A DNA stretch of 42,275 nt from Nitrospirota bacterium (GTDB lineage: Bacteria; Nitrospirota; Thermodesulfovibrionia; Thermodesulfovibrionales; Magnetobacteriaceae), in contig JADFXJ010000022.1 in the NCBI GenBank assembly GCA_015233615.1, forward strand, positions 1-42,275, in the 5' to 3' direction. This document shows, in pieces, positions 1 to 8,743 of the stretch (the stretch's first letter is position 1; the number at the start of each line of letters is the position of its first letter). The notes beneath the pieces are model-generated. The model was given only the letters and a program-made list of their open reading frames with translations. It searched no databases and was not told the DNA's origin. The position numbers were made by a program, and so were the translations under genes.

Positions 1-144
1 GAACTATCTTAATCGTGAATCGGGTTTGTCCAATTCACGCTGAACCAAGACACTTTATGCCCTGCCACTCTGATATATACCGGGGTTGACTATAATACAC
101 GGCTGCAGGCTATCCATAGTGACCTAAAAGATGATGAAGGGTAC

Positions 145-3081
145 TTGACACCTCCTGACAATCCTAACGAACTGCGAAAGATAGGTGAATGGTTGCTGGT
201 ATTTCAAACCGAGTTTAACAATCTCATTCCTCGTGAACCTCTCGATAAAGATATAATTGATGATATTAATGCCTTGATAAATGCCTGGATAAGTGAAATT
301 CGTAAGGGGCTTAAATTACAACCGGATGAGTCTCTCGATGATCCTAACGTGAAGATTTCCGGCGTATACAGAGGGCCGGCATCGAATTATATTGCGAACT
401 ACAAAATATATCAGGCTCTTCTTAAGCCACTTATGAAGGAAGATCGAACAAGTGGAGCGATTTCCGATATATTACTTGAGGTGCAAAGAGGAAATTATAA
501 CTCATTTAATGAAGTGATTGTCATTTCGGAAGGGCTTCTGACAGATCCGCAGATGCGTATTTATGACAACCAGCATCTCATTAACCTCGCTGCTAACGCC
601 AGGACCTGCATAGCGAGTTACTTTAAAGATGCATCAGGACAAAAAATAGGGAATAAAGCTGATCTGACAACCAATAATGATATTTGGATCAGACCCGAAA
701 AATATTTTCTTACCGATGTGCTTCTGAAAGGGCAAAACGGTAGCATATTGACGGAAAACGAGAAGGACTTTAATGTAGATAAAGGAAAGTTTATTCTTCC
801 TTTCCGAAAAGAAATTTTAAATTTTTTCTCACCGGAGTATATCGTCGAAAAATGCAGACCCGAATATTCGACCCCGGATGGAGGTAATACGATTATTTTC
901 ACTTTCTATCTGCCCGTTAAAAGCAATGGGACTACTCTCGATGTGAAATTCGAACGAGTATACAAAGGTGGTGGGGCAGTTCCTTCATCAGACGAGGGAC
1001 TCATTCATGAGATTCAGGTACCCGTTGTAGATATGTTCCCGAATTATCTCGATACTAACTGGCGGCGCTATTATTTGTTTCAGAGCAATGCAGATCGATA
1101 CAATGTTAAACCGGTAAATCCTATGCCAGTCAAAGAGGTTGACGGTAAGCCGATATTAACTCCGCCGACAGTGGAGCAAAAAGAATTTAAGGATATGTCG
1201 ATTAAGTATAAACAGCAGGTTCGCATTACTGTGATTAATGGAAATAAAGCATTCCCTGAAGCCCTTGAATTTATGAAAGTATCGGGCGAATTGCTTGGAA
1301 TGGTTTTGTTGCAAAAGCCTTCTCAGGAACCGGCTGCGCTGTCGGGCAAATGGACGATAGGAATCGATTTTGGTACTTCGAACACAACTGTGTACATTCA
1401 TGATGACCAAAATGCGGATGTCATGAATATGAATCTTGCACGGCATTTCAGGCGCGTTACCAGGTGCGGAGATGACGAAGAGCAATACTTGATACATAAT
1501 TATTTCGTGCCGTGTCGTGAAATAACGCTTCCTTTTCCTACGACACTAAGGGTATATAACGAAGCATTCCAGGAAAAGATGTTACTTGATTATATTATTT
1601 ATTTCCCTTTGGAAACTGAATATAATCTACCCTCTAACGTATATGGAGACATTAAATGGGATGGAACGACCGACAAAACCAAAGGGTTTCTTACCAATCT
1701 TGTTTTCCTGATTCTTATAGAGGCAATTGCGGCACGAAAGAAAACTTTAAGGTTCGAATACTCGTTTCCAAAGTCATTTACAGACTCATATAAAAACAAC
1801 ATTGTCGGCATATGGGCAGAGATATTCGAAAAATTGACGGTTAAAAATTCGGTATCGTCATCTTTCAAGACGATTGCAGGACAAGAAAATCCAACATGGC
1901 CGGTTAACAGTGCAGATGATATGATTATCGATGAGGGTTTTGCAACGGGACGGTATTTTGGAAGCCCGGATACTAATAAGGAGTCTTACGAAAATGTCAT
2001 TTTAGGTGCAATTTGCCTGGACGTCGGGGGAGGCACAACCGATATTAGTGTTTGGGGTGCTATTGCATCCGGAGGCACAGGTATCATCATGGATACATCA
2101 GTGCTTATGGCAGGCCGTGAGTTCTCTGAGTTATTCAGAGGTAAGCCGGCGCTAAGACGTACTCTTTTCCCGGAAGCCGCGTGCGCCGCGCTTGATGAAA
2201 AAGACACCGATGCCCGTCAATTTGGAACAAGGCTTAATGTGATATTAAGGCGTGAGGATGAATTTATCAAAAGAAAATTGGTTAGTTCTCTCAATGACAA
2301 ATATATAGAAGAGCTGAAACAATTCATTGCATTGGAGTTTTGTGGATTTGCGTATTTTAGCGCTCTTATGACAGTTGCGGCCAACGAACAAAATGGTGGA
2401 CGCTTGAAGGAGAGAATTGACGGCGACGAGGGGATAGGAGTTTATTGGGGCGGAAAAGGCGCGAGCTTTATTTCATGGCTTGACAATGGCGTTCGTAACT
2501 CTGCGGGTATAGCTTTCAAAGTCCTGGGGAATGTTTATGGTCAGGCATTGAAACGTTTTGATATTCCTATGAAATTAACGTCGTTTAAACATATTCAATC
2601 GACTGCTCCTAAACATGAGGTGGCAGGCGGTCTGGTAATCGATAGGGAATTTGGTTTTACTCCCTCCGATAAGAATGATGGCATGAGCGGCATAGACGAT
2701 GATGGTTATACATCTCCGACTTCTCAGTCCCAGGTGGGTTTGTTTATTTGTGGAGTTGAATTAACCCTAAGAGACGGAAGGGAAATTAAGGCCACGGATA
2801 GAATTGCAGAGGCAGATATTTATGACGACAGACAGTTATTGGTCAAAACAATAAATTATGACAACATTAAGCATTGTGTCGATATTTTGAATACAGTTGC
2901 GGTTCAGCTAGGAATATATAAACAGGCTAAGAAAATAGATTTCGAAAAATATAAGCCAAAGATGTCAACGCGCGTTCTAGCCGAGTTAACGAAACAGGCA
3001 GGCAGGGGGCCCGGAAATAGGACCATCGAGCCTATTTTTATAATGGGAATGAGGGAACTTTTTAAGATACTCTCGGCTTGA
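145..3081 (+). CDS. Large protein with C-terminal actin/Hsp70-fold ATPase domain
   Basis: The first ~400 residues match nothing I recognise. From about residue 403 an actin/Hsp70-type nucleotide-binding domain begins: a phosphate-1 loop (IGIDFGTSNTTVYI, ~403-417) and a phosphate-2-like loop (LDVGGGTTDISVW, ~625-637). At 978 residues it is far longer than DnaK and has no recognisable substrate-binding domain. The chosen start is a TTG preceded by GAAGG at a short 4-base spacing. However, the frame stays open upstream to base 19 without an ATG and reads as plausible protein, so the true N-terminus is uncertain. It is followed after 35 bases by a DnaK-like gene, so two actin-fold ATPases are probably co-expressed. 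Inference: a chaperone-like or polymerising ATPase of a multi-gene system; the function is unknown. Confidence 0.75.
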   Translation: MTPPDNPNELRKIGEWLLVFQTEFNNLIPREPLDKDIIDDINALINAWISEIRKGLKLQPDESLDDPNVKISGVYRGPASNYIANYKIYQALLKPLMKEDRTSGAISDILLEVQRGNYNSFNEVIVISEGLLTDPQMRIYDNQHLINLAANARTCIASYFKDASGQKIGNKADLTTNNDIWIRPEKYFLTDVLLKGQNGSILTENEKDFNVDKGKFILPFRKEILNFFSPEYIVEKCRPEYSTPDGGNTIIFTFYLPVKSNGTTLDVKFERVYKGGGAVPSSDEGLIHEIQVPVVDMFPNYLDTNWRRYYLFQSNADRYNVKPVNPMPVKEVDGKPILTPPTVEQKEFKDMSIKYKQQVRITVINGNKAFPEALEFMKVSGELLGMVLLQKPSQEPAALSGKWTIGIDFGTSNTTVYIHDDQNADVMNMNLARHFRRVTRCGDDEEQYLIHNYFVPCREITLPFPTTLRVYNEAFQEKMLLDYIIYFPLETEYNLPSNVYGDIKWDGTTDKTKGFLTNLVFLILIEAIAARKKTLRFEYSFPKSFTDSYKNNIVGIWAEIFEKLTVKNSVSSSFKTIAGQENPTWPVNSADDMIIDEGFATGRYFGSPDTNKESYENVILGAICLDVGGGTTDISVWGAIASGGTGIIMDTSVLMAGREFSELFRGKPALRRTLFPEAACAALDEKDTDARQFGTRLNVILRREDEFIKRKLVSSLNDKYIEELKQFIALEFCGFAYFSALMTVAANEQNGGRLKERIDGDEGIGVYWGGKGASFISWLDNGVRNSAGIAFKVLGNVYGQALKRFDIPMKLTSFKHIQSTAPKHEVAGGLVIDREFGFTPSDKNDGMSGIDDDGYTSPTSQSQVGLFICGVELTLRDGREIKATDRIAEADIYDDRQLLVKTINYDNIKHCVDILNTVAVQLGIYKQAKKIDFEKYKPKMSTRVLAELTKQAGRGPGNRTIEPIFIMGMRELFKILSA

Positions 3082-3116
3082 AAATACTCTCGATTTGAGA
3101 TTGTGCAGGTAATGAA

Positions 3117-3578
3117 ATGAGAATAGGGATTGACCTCGGCACGACATTCTGTTGCGTGGCTTATGTTGATGAGTTGGATGAACCCCACGTAATTCCAACC
3201 TCCGAGAAAGGAAAGATTACGCCATCAGTTATTTGGTTCAATGGGAAAACAGCGCTTGTAGGTGAAAAAGCGAACCAAAAGAAGTTCGAATCCGTAAGAA
3301 ACAACTCCAGTATTATTGAGTTTGTAAAGAGAAATATTGGTGCACCTATTGAAGCCAGTCTTGATTCAGAAGAGACACCGATTCCCTATGATCATATAGA
3401 CGGCTTTAAATATGGGGCCGAGGGCATGTCCGCGATTATTCTGAGAAAGCTTAAACTCGATGCAATCGATTATTTCAAAAAGAAAGATCTGACAAAGTCA
3501 TCACAAAAGAACGGGACATACATTTGGAAGCGATCATTACCGTCCCTGCCTATTTTACCGATATTCAAAGAAAGATGA
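3117..3578 (+). CDS. DnaK-like Hsp70, N-terminal part (frameshifted gene)
   Basis: The N-terminus carries the Hsp70 phosphate-1 signature IGIDLGTTFCCVAYVD (residues 3-18), followed by typical lobe I sequence up to about residue 127. After the codon for Lys127 (near base 3497) this frame turns into non-Hsp70 sequence and stops at 3578. The next Hsp70 residues continue in another frame: translation of bases 3497-3523 gives VITKERDIH, leading directly into LEAIITVPAYFTD. One missing base (for example AAGG read as AAG at 3495-3497) would restore a single gene from 3117 to 4690. It is either a sequencing error, a real mutation, or less likely programmed frameshifting, since no classical slippery heptamer is seen. 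Confidence 0.8.
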   Translation: MRIGIDLGTTFCCVAYVDELDEPHVIPTSEKGKITPSVIWFNGKTALVGEKANQKKFESVRNNSSIIEFVKRNIGAPIEASLDSEETPIPYDHIDGFKYGAEGMSAIILRKLKLDAIDYFKKKDLTKSSQKNGTYIWKRSLPSLPILPIFKER

Positions 3579-4690
3579 CGAAGTTGGCAGGATATGCAGC
3601 AGGTTTGGATGTAAAAGCCATCATCAATGAGCCGACTGCTGCTGCTCTCTCATATCCATTCCCTGTGGGTGGGGGGAGAAAGACAATAATGGTCTTTGAC
3701 CTCGGAGGTGGAACGTTTGATGTGACAATTCTTGAATTCAATGGCAAAGAGTATAATGTCATTACTTCAGACGGAGCACATCAGCTTGGCGGTAAAGACT
3801 GGGATGATTTAATAATTGAGCATTTGCATTATGTATACGAATACAGCACAGGCAGTGACCTCCCCGAAGATATGGTTTTCGAAATCCAGAAAAAATCGAT
3901 TGAAGCAAAACTTTCTTTGAGCAAACAACAAGAAGTCACGGTATCAGTTTGTGCCGGAAATAATTTCGTTACGACAAAACTGGAGAGGACTGAACCTCTC
4001 GAAAATGGTTTTATCATGGATTGTGGAGATATGATTCCTCCTTTTTATTTCGAGACCAGGGCATCGAACCTTCTTGCTGCTTGCAGGAGTTTGTGCCTTC
4101 AAGCACTGCATAAAGCTCGACATGAGTGGTTTCAAATTGACGAGATCGTACTTGCAGGTGGATCATGCCGGATGCCTATGATACCCAGGATGCTGAAAGA
4201 AATCTCCGGTAAGGACGTTCCAACGGTAATACCGGGCTTCGATTATGACACTGCTATCGCCATAGGTGCTGCCAAGTATGGGAAAATAAAAGGGAATCAG
4301 ATTGTAAATGATGTAGTGTCACATAGCATTGGAGTCAGGTGTTTAGAAAATAACTCTTATCGAATTGATCATCTAATCAGAAAAGACACCAAACTGCCTG
4401 CAAAGGGCGAAAGTACGTATAATACAGCATCTGGCCAGGGCAGTCTGGTCGAAGTTTATGAAGGTGAATCCGATTTGCCGGATGAGTGCATCAAAAGAGG
4501 AACCCTAAGGCTTCCACAGGTAAACGGTACAGTGGATGTTACTATGAATCTTGATGAAGATAATATATTGACGATTATTGCCGACTGTCCACCACGTCCC
4601 AGGGAAATAGTTTTTGATTCTGATTATAAAGATCCAAAGCGAGATATAGAATTAAAAGAAAAAGTGCATACTATTGATATAAAACCTTAG
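3524..4690 (+). CDS. DnaK-like Hsp70, C-terminal part (frameshifted gene)
   Basis: This carries the rest of the Hsp70 nucleotide-binding domain: ITVPAYFTDIQRK, INEPTAAALSYPF, the phosphate-2 loop FDLGGGTFDVTILEF and the adenosine motif IVLAGGSCRMPMIPRML. A short beta-rich region then resembles the Hsp70 substrate-binding beta-subdomain (LVEVYEGESD ... GTLRLP). The helical lid of DnaK is missing. Joined with the upstream part the protein would be about 523 residues, against roughly 610-640 for DnaK. The listed TTG start is only where the open frame allows initiation; the coding frame really runs from about 3497. Inference: a specialised Hsp70 dedicated to its neighbours rather than the general chaperone, because no dnaJ or grpE lies nearby. 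Confidence 0.8.
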   Translation: MEAIITVPAYFTDIQRKMTKLAGYAAGLDVKAIINEPTAAALSYPFPVGGGRKTIMVFDLGGGTFDVTILEFNGKEYNVITSDGAHQLGGKDWDDLIIEHLHYVYEYSTGSDLPEDMVFEIQKKSIEAKLSLSKQQEVTVSVCAGNNFVTTKLERTEPLENGFIMDCGDMIPPFYFETRASNLLAACRSLCLQALHKARHEWFQIDEIVLAGGSCRMPMIPRMLKEISGKDVPTVIPGFDYDTAIAIGAAKYGKIKGNQIVNDVVSHSIGVRCLENNSYRIDHLIRKDTKLPAKGESTYNTASGQGSLVEVYEGESDLPDECIKRGTLRLPQVNGTVDVTMNLDEDNILTIIADCPPRPREIVFDSDYKDPKRDIELKEKVHTIDIKP

Positions 4691-4725
4691 TGAATGTATC
4701 CAAACTATCGGCAAAAGGACAATGA

Positions 4726-6432
4726 ATGACTGACGAAAAGACTTTACCACCAGATGAATCTTTAAAGAAACCTGACGGCTCTCCAGTATCGGCGGAAAAG
4801 ATTTTACCGCAGGATAAAGCTGCAAAGGAGCGCGATGCCGGTGAAGTTCAGGCGGAAAAGACATCATTGAAAGAAGAACCTGCAAAGGTGCATGATGACG
4901 GTCCAGTTCCATCGGCACGGTATGAACGTATAAAGCTGGCAACTGAAAAAGGTGGTTTGAAGTTATGTCCTACTTCGTTTAGTGATAAAAACAAAGACTG
5001 GGAGATAATTAATTCTGATAATCCATTCGAGATATTGTACTTAGATTATCGTGCGTATGCTAGCATCTCTCGCACTATGATAGATGGTAATTTTGTGGTT
5101 ATTAAGAAATTCTGGGCAGACGTAAATAGTGATGCAATGAGATCTGCCAGGACGGCTAATAAGTATGGTGGAATGGACTCAATTCACAAATATCCGATGA
5201 TACTAACGAAATCTTATGAAAGATTAACTGCCGATGAGAAAGAGCTTCGACGGTGTTTTGATGAGATAATTAAAAATAAACAGGAATCCATCAGGTCTTC
5301 AATCGAACATTCTTTGACACAGGGGGAATACACGCCTGTGATAAGAAAAAGTGTGACAAATATTGGGAGAAAAATAGGTCTTACTGAAGCGGAGGTTGCG
5401 TCTTTTTTGATTGGGGTGTTAAAAGAAGAGGGTTTTACCCCTGAGCTGGAGGACTATAATGGTCCTCTTAAAGAAACGGATTCTATCGACAAGAAACTGT
5501 CTGTTATCTGGAGGACAGACGAAAAACATCTTGCGGTTTCATTGCACAAATTCCAAACATTCCTGGACGGTAAGCTCAATAACGGAATTTATAATCCCAA
5601 AGATTACGTAAGTATTACTGAAGCCGCTACAGGTTTTTTGAAGAATGACGCCAAAAAGCTGAAGACAACGCTTATTGATTATCTGAAAGAAAAAAGCTTT
5701 AAGCCTGTCGGAAAGTTCAAAACAGGAAATGACCTGACAGTGGAGTGGAAAACAAATTGGGCCAAAAGAACGACGCATCCGCTAATTTTAAAGGTGGTTA
5801 TATTTTTGGGAGTAGTTGTTATAATAGCCGGTTTGTTTTATGCAACAATCGAAAAAGAAGAAACGCAAAAAAGAAAAGTGGAAGTCAGGCAGGCTATTGA
5901 GGCAATGTTGAAGGCCGAGCAGGAGAAGCTGAAGGCACAACAGGAGAAGCTGAAGGCTGAGCAGGAAAAAAACGAGACTCTTAATAAGGCAGCCGCGGAT
6001 AAGAAGCGGCTTGAAGATGAAACCAGGCAGGCTAATGAGTCGAAGTTTATGGCTGAAGAGGCAAAGTTGAAGGCTGAGCAGGAGAAGCTGAAGGCACAGC
6101 AGGAAAAATACGAGGTTCTTAAACAGGCCGACGCGGATAAGAAGTGGCTTGAAGATGGAGCCAGACAAAAGAAAAAGACTGAAGCACCTACGGTAGCCAC
6201 AAACGCTGCCGAAAGGAAAAAACGGGAAACCGACGCGCTTATCGAGGCAAGGCAATACCTGAAAGATGGTATAGACTACTTCAACAAAGGAAGACTCCTG
6301 GTCTGCATAGAACAAATGAAGGAGGTGCTTAAAAGGGATCCGAATAATGCCGAAGCACGAAGTTATATCGATAAATCACAGGCAAAGATAGATGAGGCAA
6401 ACAGTGAATTCGAAAAGTTGATAATCAAGTAA
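4726..6432 (+). CDS. Membrane protein: duplicated modules, one TM helix, coiled coil, TPR-like end
   Basis: I do not recognise the family. Residues 1-65 are charged and hold three loose ~20-residue repeats (each containing EK-x-LP or EK-TSL). Residues ~190-268 and ~275-345 look like two copies of one module: each has a helix, then VLKEEGFTPE or YLKEKSFKPV, then L-x-V-x-W-(R/K)-T. One transmembrane helix lies at ~354-375 and there is no signal peptide, so the N-terminal part is probably cytoplasmic. Residues ~380-485 are a Lys/Glu/Gln-rich coiled coil built from two ~45-residue repeats of KLKAEQEKLKAQQEK type. Residues ~505-555 resemble a TPR unit (KEVLKRDPNNAEARSYI). It starts 35 bases after the Hsp70 gene, with AAAGG upstream. 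Inference: a membrane anchor linking the cytoplasmic ATPases to the envelope. Confidence 0.7.
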   Translation: MTDEKTLPPDESLKKPDGSPVSAEKILPQDKAAKERDAGEVQAEKTSLKEEPAKVHDDGPVPSARYERIKLATEKGGLKLCPTSFSDKNKDWEIINSDNPFEILYLDYRAYASISRTMIDGNFVVIKKFWADVNSDAMRSARTANKYGGMDSIHKYPMILTKSYERLTADEKELRRCFDEIIKNKQESIRSSIEHSLTQGEYTPVIRKSVTNIGRKIGLTEAEVASFLIGVLKEEGFTPELEDYNGPLKETDSIDKKLSVIWRTDEKHLAVSLHKFQTFLDGKLNNGIYNPKDYVSITEAATGFLKNDAKKLKTTLIDYLKEKSFKPVGKFKTGNDLTVEWKTNWAKRTTHPLILKVVIFLGVVVIIAGLFYATIEKEETQKRKVEVRQAIEAMLKAEQEKLKAQQEKLKAEQEKNETLNKAAADKKRLEDETRQANESKFMAEEAKLKAEQEKLKAQQEKYEVLKQADADKKWLEDGARQKKKTEAPTVATNAAERKKRETDALIEARQYLKDGIDYFNKGRLLVCIEQMKEVLKRDPNNAEARSYIDKSQAKIDEANSEFEKLIIK

Positions 6433-6523
6433 ACCGGAGGCGGGCGATCTGATGCTCTATAGATCGGCCAGTAGTTTGGTTAGTTAAAACAAATTAATTA
6501 AAAGCAAACCATAGGGAGGCAGG

Positions 6524-7231
6524 ATGAAACGTTTATTTAGTGTATTATTGTTGTGTGTTTTTATAGTAACGACTTTAACCGGCTGCGCTTCCATGAACAC
6601 GACGGGCAAAACAGTGACGGGAGCAGGTATAGGCGCCATTGCCGGAGGCATACTTGGCTACATGTTTTTGGGTGGTAGAGATGGTGCGGTTCTCGGCGCC
6701 GCCCTTGGGGGTCTCATAGGTGGTGCTGCTGGATACATCATTGGAAAATATGAAGAAAAAGAGACTGCAACACGAGCACAAGTATACGAACATTATCCGG
6801 AATACGCTAGACCTGAGTCTACACTTCCGCCGGATGTAAAAAATCTGACAACTTATTTAAAGGACAGCACGGATCATAACATCACCACCATTAAGCGCGA
6901 GGAGCCCCTTAAATTATGCGTCAGGTATGACATAGCTATAGGCGCTGGTTATAAGGAGCGGGAAGTCGAAGTGGTTGAAACACAATCACTAATCTCACCA
7001 GATGGCAAATCGACTCCACCAGCGAAAGAAATCAAGAAACATGGAACTTTAGGTAAGGAAGGCTGCCGTATGATAGAAAAAGGCCTCCCCAAAAATATTC
7101 CCGAAGGTACTTACACTCACAAGGTTATTGTTACGATTGGTGATAAAACGTGGGAAGCAGAGGACAAGGTGCTTTTGGTTAAATCCGATGGCAAGCAATT
7201 GTTTCTTGCCGCCAGCACGGTGAAGCGGTAG
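6524..7231 (+). CDS. Glycine-zipper lipoprotein
   Basis: A lipoprotein signal peptide is clear: KR, a hydrophobic core, then the lipobox LTGC with Cys21. Residues ~28-75 are rich in Gly/Ala with G-x3-G spacing (GAGIGAIAGGILGYMFLGG ... GAALGGLIGGAAGYIIG), a glycine-zipper double helix as found in the 17-kDa antigen/SlyB/YMGG group. The remaining ~150 residues (beta-rich, with EREVEVVETQ and GTYTHKVIV) look like a soluble envelope domain I cannot name. A strong Shine-Dalgarno (GGGAGG) lies 6-7 bases before the ATG. It is the last gene of the + strand cluster, 91 bases after the coiled-coil protein, and is followed by a terminator. Inference: an envelope partner of that protein. Confidence 0.8.
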   Translation: MKRLFSVLLLCVFIVTTLTGCASMNTTGKTVTGAGIGAIAGGILGYMFLGGRDGAVLGAALGGLIGGAAGYIIGKYEEKETATRAQVYEHYPEYARPESTLPPDVKNLTTYLKDSTDHNITTIKREEPLKLCVRYDIAIGAGYKEREVEVVETQSLISPDGKSTPPAKEIKKHGTLGKEGCRMIEKGLPKNIPEGTYTHKVIVTIGDKTWEAEDKVLLVKSDGKQLFLAASTVKR

Positions 7232-7293
7232 AACGTCGGTACGCACGAGACATAATCGGCAAGTAACACCGTTATTTAGTAACGTAAGGGGGC

Positions 7294-7314
7294 GGATGGG
7301 TATGCATCCCATCC
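7294..7314 (+). repeat. Perfect 7-bp hairpin
   Basis: GGATGGG (7294-7300) pairs with CCCATCC (7308-7314) across a 7-base loop. It lies between the convergent lipoprotein gene and proA, just before a second hairpin with a T-run. It may help 3'-end formation. The rest of the 236-base spacer shows no gene. Confidence 0.5.
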
Positions 7315-7317
7315 CGG

Positions 7318-7365
7318 CCGGGGAGGCGCAGTACCCCGTTGCTTCGTCTTGCCCTCCCGGTTTTT
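7318..7365 (+). terminator. Rho-independent terminator after lipoprotein gene
   Basis: CCGGGGAGG (7318-7326, one bulged G) pairs with CCTCCCGG (7353-7360) across a 26-base loop and is followed at once by TTTTT (7361-7365). It lies 87 bases after the lipoprotein stop, in the spacer between convergent genes. It probably ends the Hsp70-cluster transcript. Confidence 0.55.
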
Positions 7366-7467
7366 CGTTCAACGATAAGGCCGGCATTGGAGATATCACC
7401 GCCGGCTTGCGGCAAGTGCCACCACTGTGCCGGGTTTTATAAATTTACCCGGAATCCGCACGACGTC

Positions 7468-8724
7468 CTACTGCCTCAGGTGTCCGTTCCCGAATACGAC
7501 GAATTTTTGGCAGGTAAGCTCTTCGAGACCCATGGGCCCCCTGGCATGGATCTTATCGGTTGATATGCCGATTTCGGCTCCCATGCCAAATTGTCCGCCG
7601 TCGTTTAAGCGCGTTGAGGCGTTTATCATCACCGCGGAGGAGTCCACTTCGCGCAAAAACCTCATGGCCCGCTCGTGGTTGGACGTAACTATCGACTCAG
7701 TGTGAAGGGAGCCGTAGGTGCTTATGTGTCCGATCGCCTCGTCCATGTTATCGACGATTTTAACGTTTAGCTTCAGTGTGAGGTATTCCTTGTAGTAATC
7801 CCCGTCGGCAGCCTCACTTACCTGAGGACAGAGGTTTCTGCTTCTTTGGCAGCCGAAGAGCTCTACCCCGGCGTCTTCGAAGCGTTTCACCATGGCCGGT
7901 AAGAAAACGGGCGCGATGTCGGCGTCCACCAACATCGTCTCCATGGCGTTACAAGTACCCGGGCGCTGGACTTTTGCGTTGAAGCATATTTCTTCGGCCA
8001 TAGCCGCGTCGGCGTCCCTGTCCACAAAGACGTGGCAGACGCCCTTGTAGTGCTTCAGCACGGGAATGCGCGAGTTTTCGGTAACGCTCCTTATGAGTCC
8101 CTCGCCGCCCCTCGGTATGACGAGGTCTACGAGGCCTTCGAGCTTTATAAGCTCCATTATGACGTTGCGGTCAGTATTGTCGATAAATACGGCCGCTCCG
8201 GCTGGTAGATCGCAGGCCGTAAGCGCCTCCTGAAGCAGGGCCGCTATGGCCATGTTCGATTCGTAAGCCTCGGAGCCGCCCCTTAGTAAGGCCGCGTTGC
8301 CAGCCTTTATACATAGACCTGCGGCGTCCGCAGTCACGTTTGGCCGCGACTCGTACACCATGCATATGACTCCGATGGGAACTCGCATCTTTCCGACCAT
8401 CATCTCGTTTGGTCGCTTCGTAAGATGGGTGATCTCCCCGACGGGGTCCTTCATAGCCGCCACTTCCCTCAAACCATTGGCCATCTCGTCGATGGTTTTG
8501 TCTTTAAGGGTAAGCCTGTCTATCATGGCTTCGGAAAGGCCTTTTTCCCTGGCAGCGGCGACGTCTTTGGCATTTGCCGCTTTTAATTCTTCACGATTTT
8601 GCAGTAAGAGCGAGGCCATTTTAAGCAGGGCCTCATCCTTTTGAAGCGTTGTAGCCCTGGCCAGTCTCCTGGCTCCTTCTTTAGCTTCTCCTGCTTTGCT
8701 TAAAACGTATTGCTGTATGTCCAT
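7468..8724 (-). CDS. proA: Gamma-glutamyl phosphate reductase (glutamate-5-semialdehyde dehydrogenase)
   Basis: This is the second step of proline synthesis: NADPH-dependent reduction of gamma-glutamyl phosphate to glutamate-5-semialdehyde, in the cytoplasm. The 418-residue length is normal. Family stretches are clear along the protein: VPIGVICMVYESRPNVTADA, IKAGNAALLRGGSEA, and the catalytic cysteine in VQRPGTCNAMETML (Cys258). An AGGAGATGAG Shine-Dalgarno precedes the ATG. The gene is last in the long minus-strand signalling run, only 19 bases after the REC-protein gene, with no proB beside it. A biosynthetic gene at the end of a signalling operon is unexpected and is probably incidental. 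Confidence 0.97.
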   Translation of the reverse strand: MDIQQYVLSKAGEAKEGARRLARATTLQKDEALLKMASLLLQNREELKAANAKDVAAAREKGLSEAMIDRLTLKDKTIDEMANGLREVAAMKDPVGEITHLTKRPNEMMVGKMRVPIGVICMVYESRPNVTADAAGLCIKAGNAALLRGGSEAYESNMAIAALLQEALTACDLPAGAAVFIDNTDRNVIMELIKLEGLVDLVIPRGGEGLIRSVTENSRIPVLKHYKGVCHVFVDRDADAAMAEEICFNAKVQRPGTCNAMETMLVDADIAPVFLPAMVKRFEDAGVELFGCQRSRNLCPQVSEAADGDYYKEYLTLKLNVKIVDNMDEAIGHISTYGSLHTESIVTSNHERAMRFLREVDSSAVMINASTRLNDGGQFGMGAEIGISTDKIHARGPMGLEELTCQKFVVFGNGHLRQ

Positions 8725-8743
8725 CTCATCTCCTATATTCTCA

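Noticed and set aside
3490-3500. Programmed -1 frameshift in the Hsp70 gene
   Set aside because: No slippery heptamer of the usual form is seen; a lost base is simpler.
6447-6472. Hairpin CGATCT/AGATCG before the lipoprotein gene as terminator
   Set aside because: Only a 6-bp stem with no following T-run.
7430-7452. CCGGGT/ACCCGG hairpin as proA terminator
   Set aside because: No T-run follows on the minus strand, and the stem has only 6 bp.
7339-7705. Open frames on the + strand over proA
   Set aside because: They lie opposite the strongly conserved proA gene and show no family similarity.
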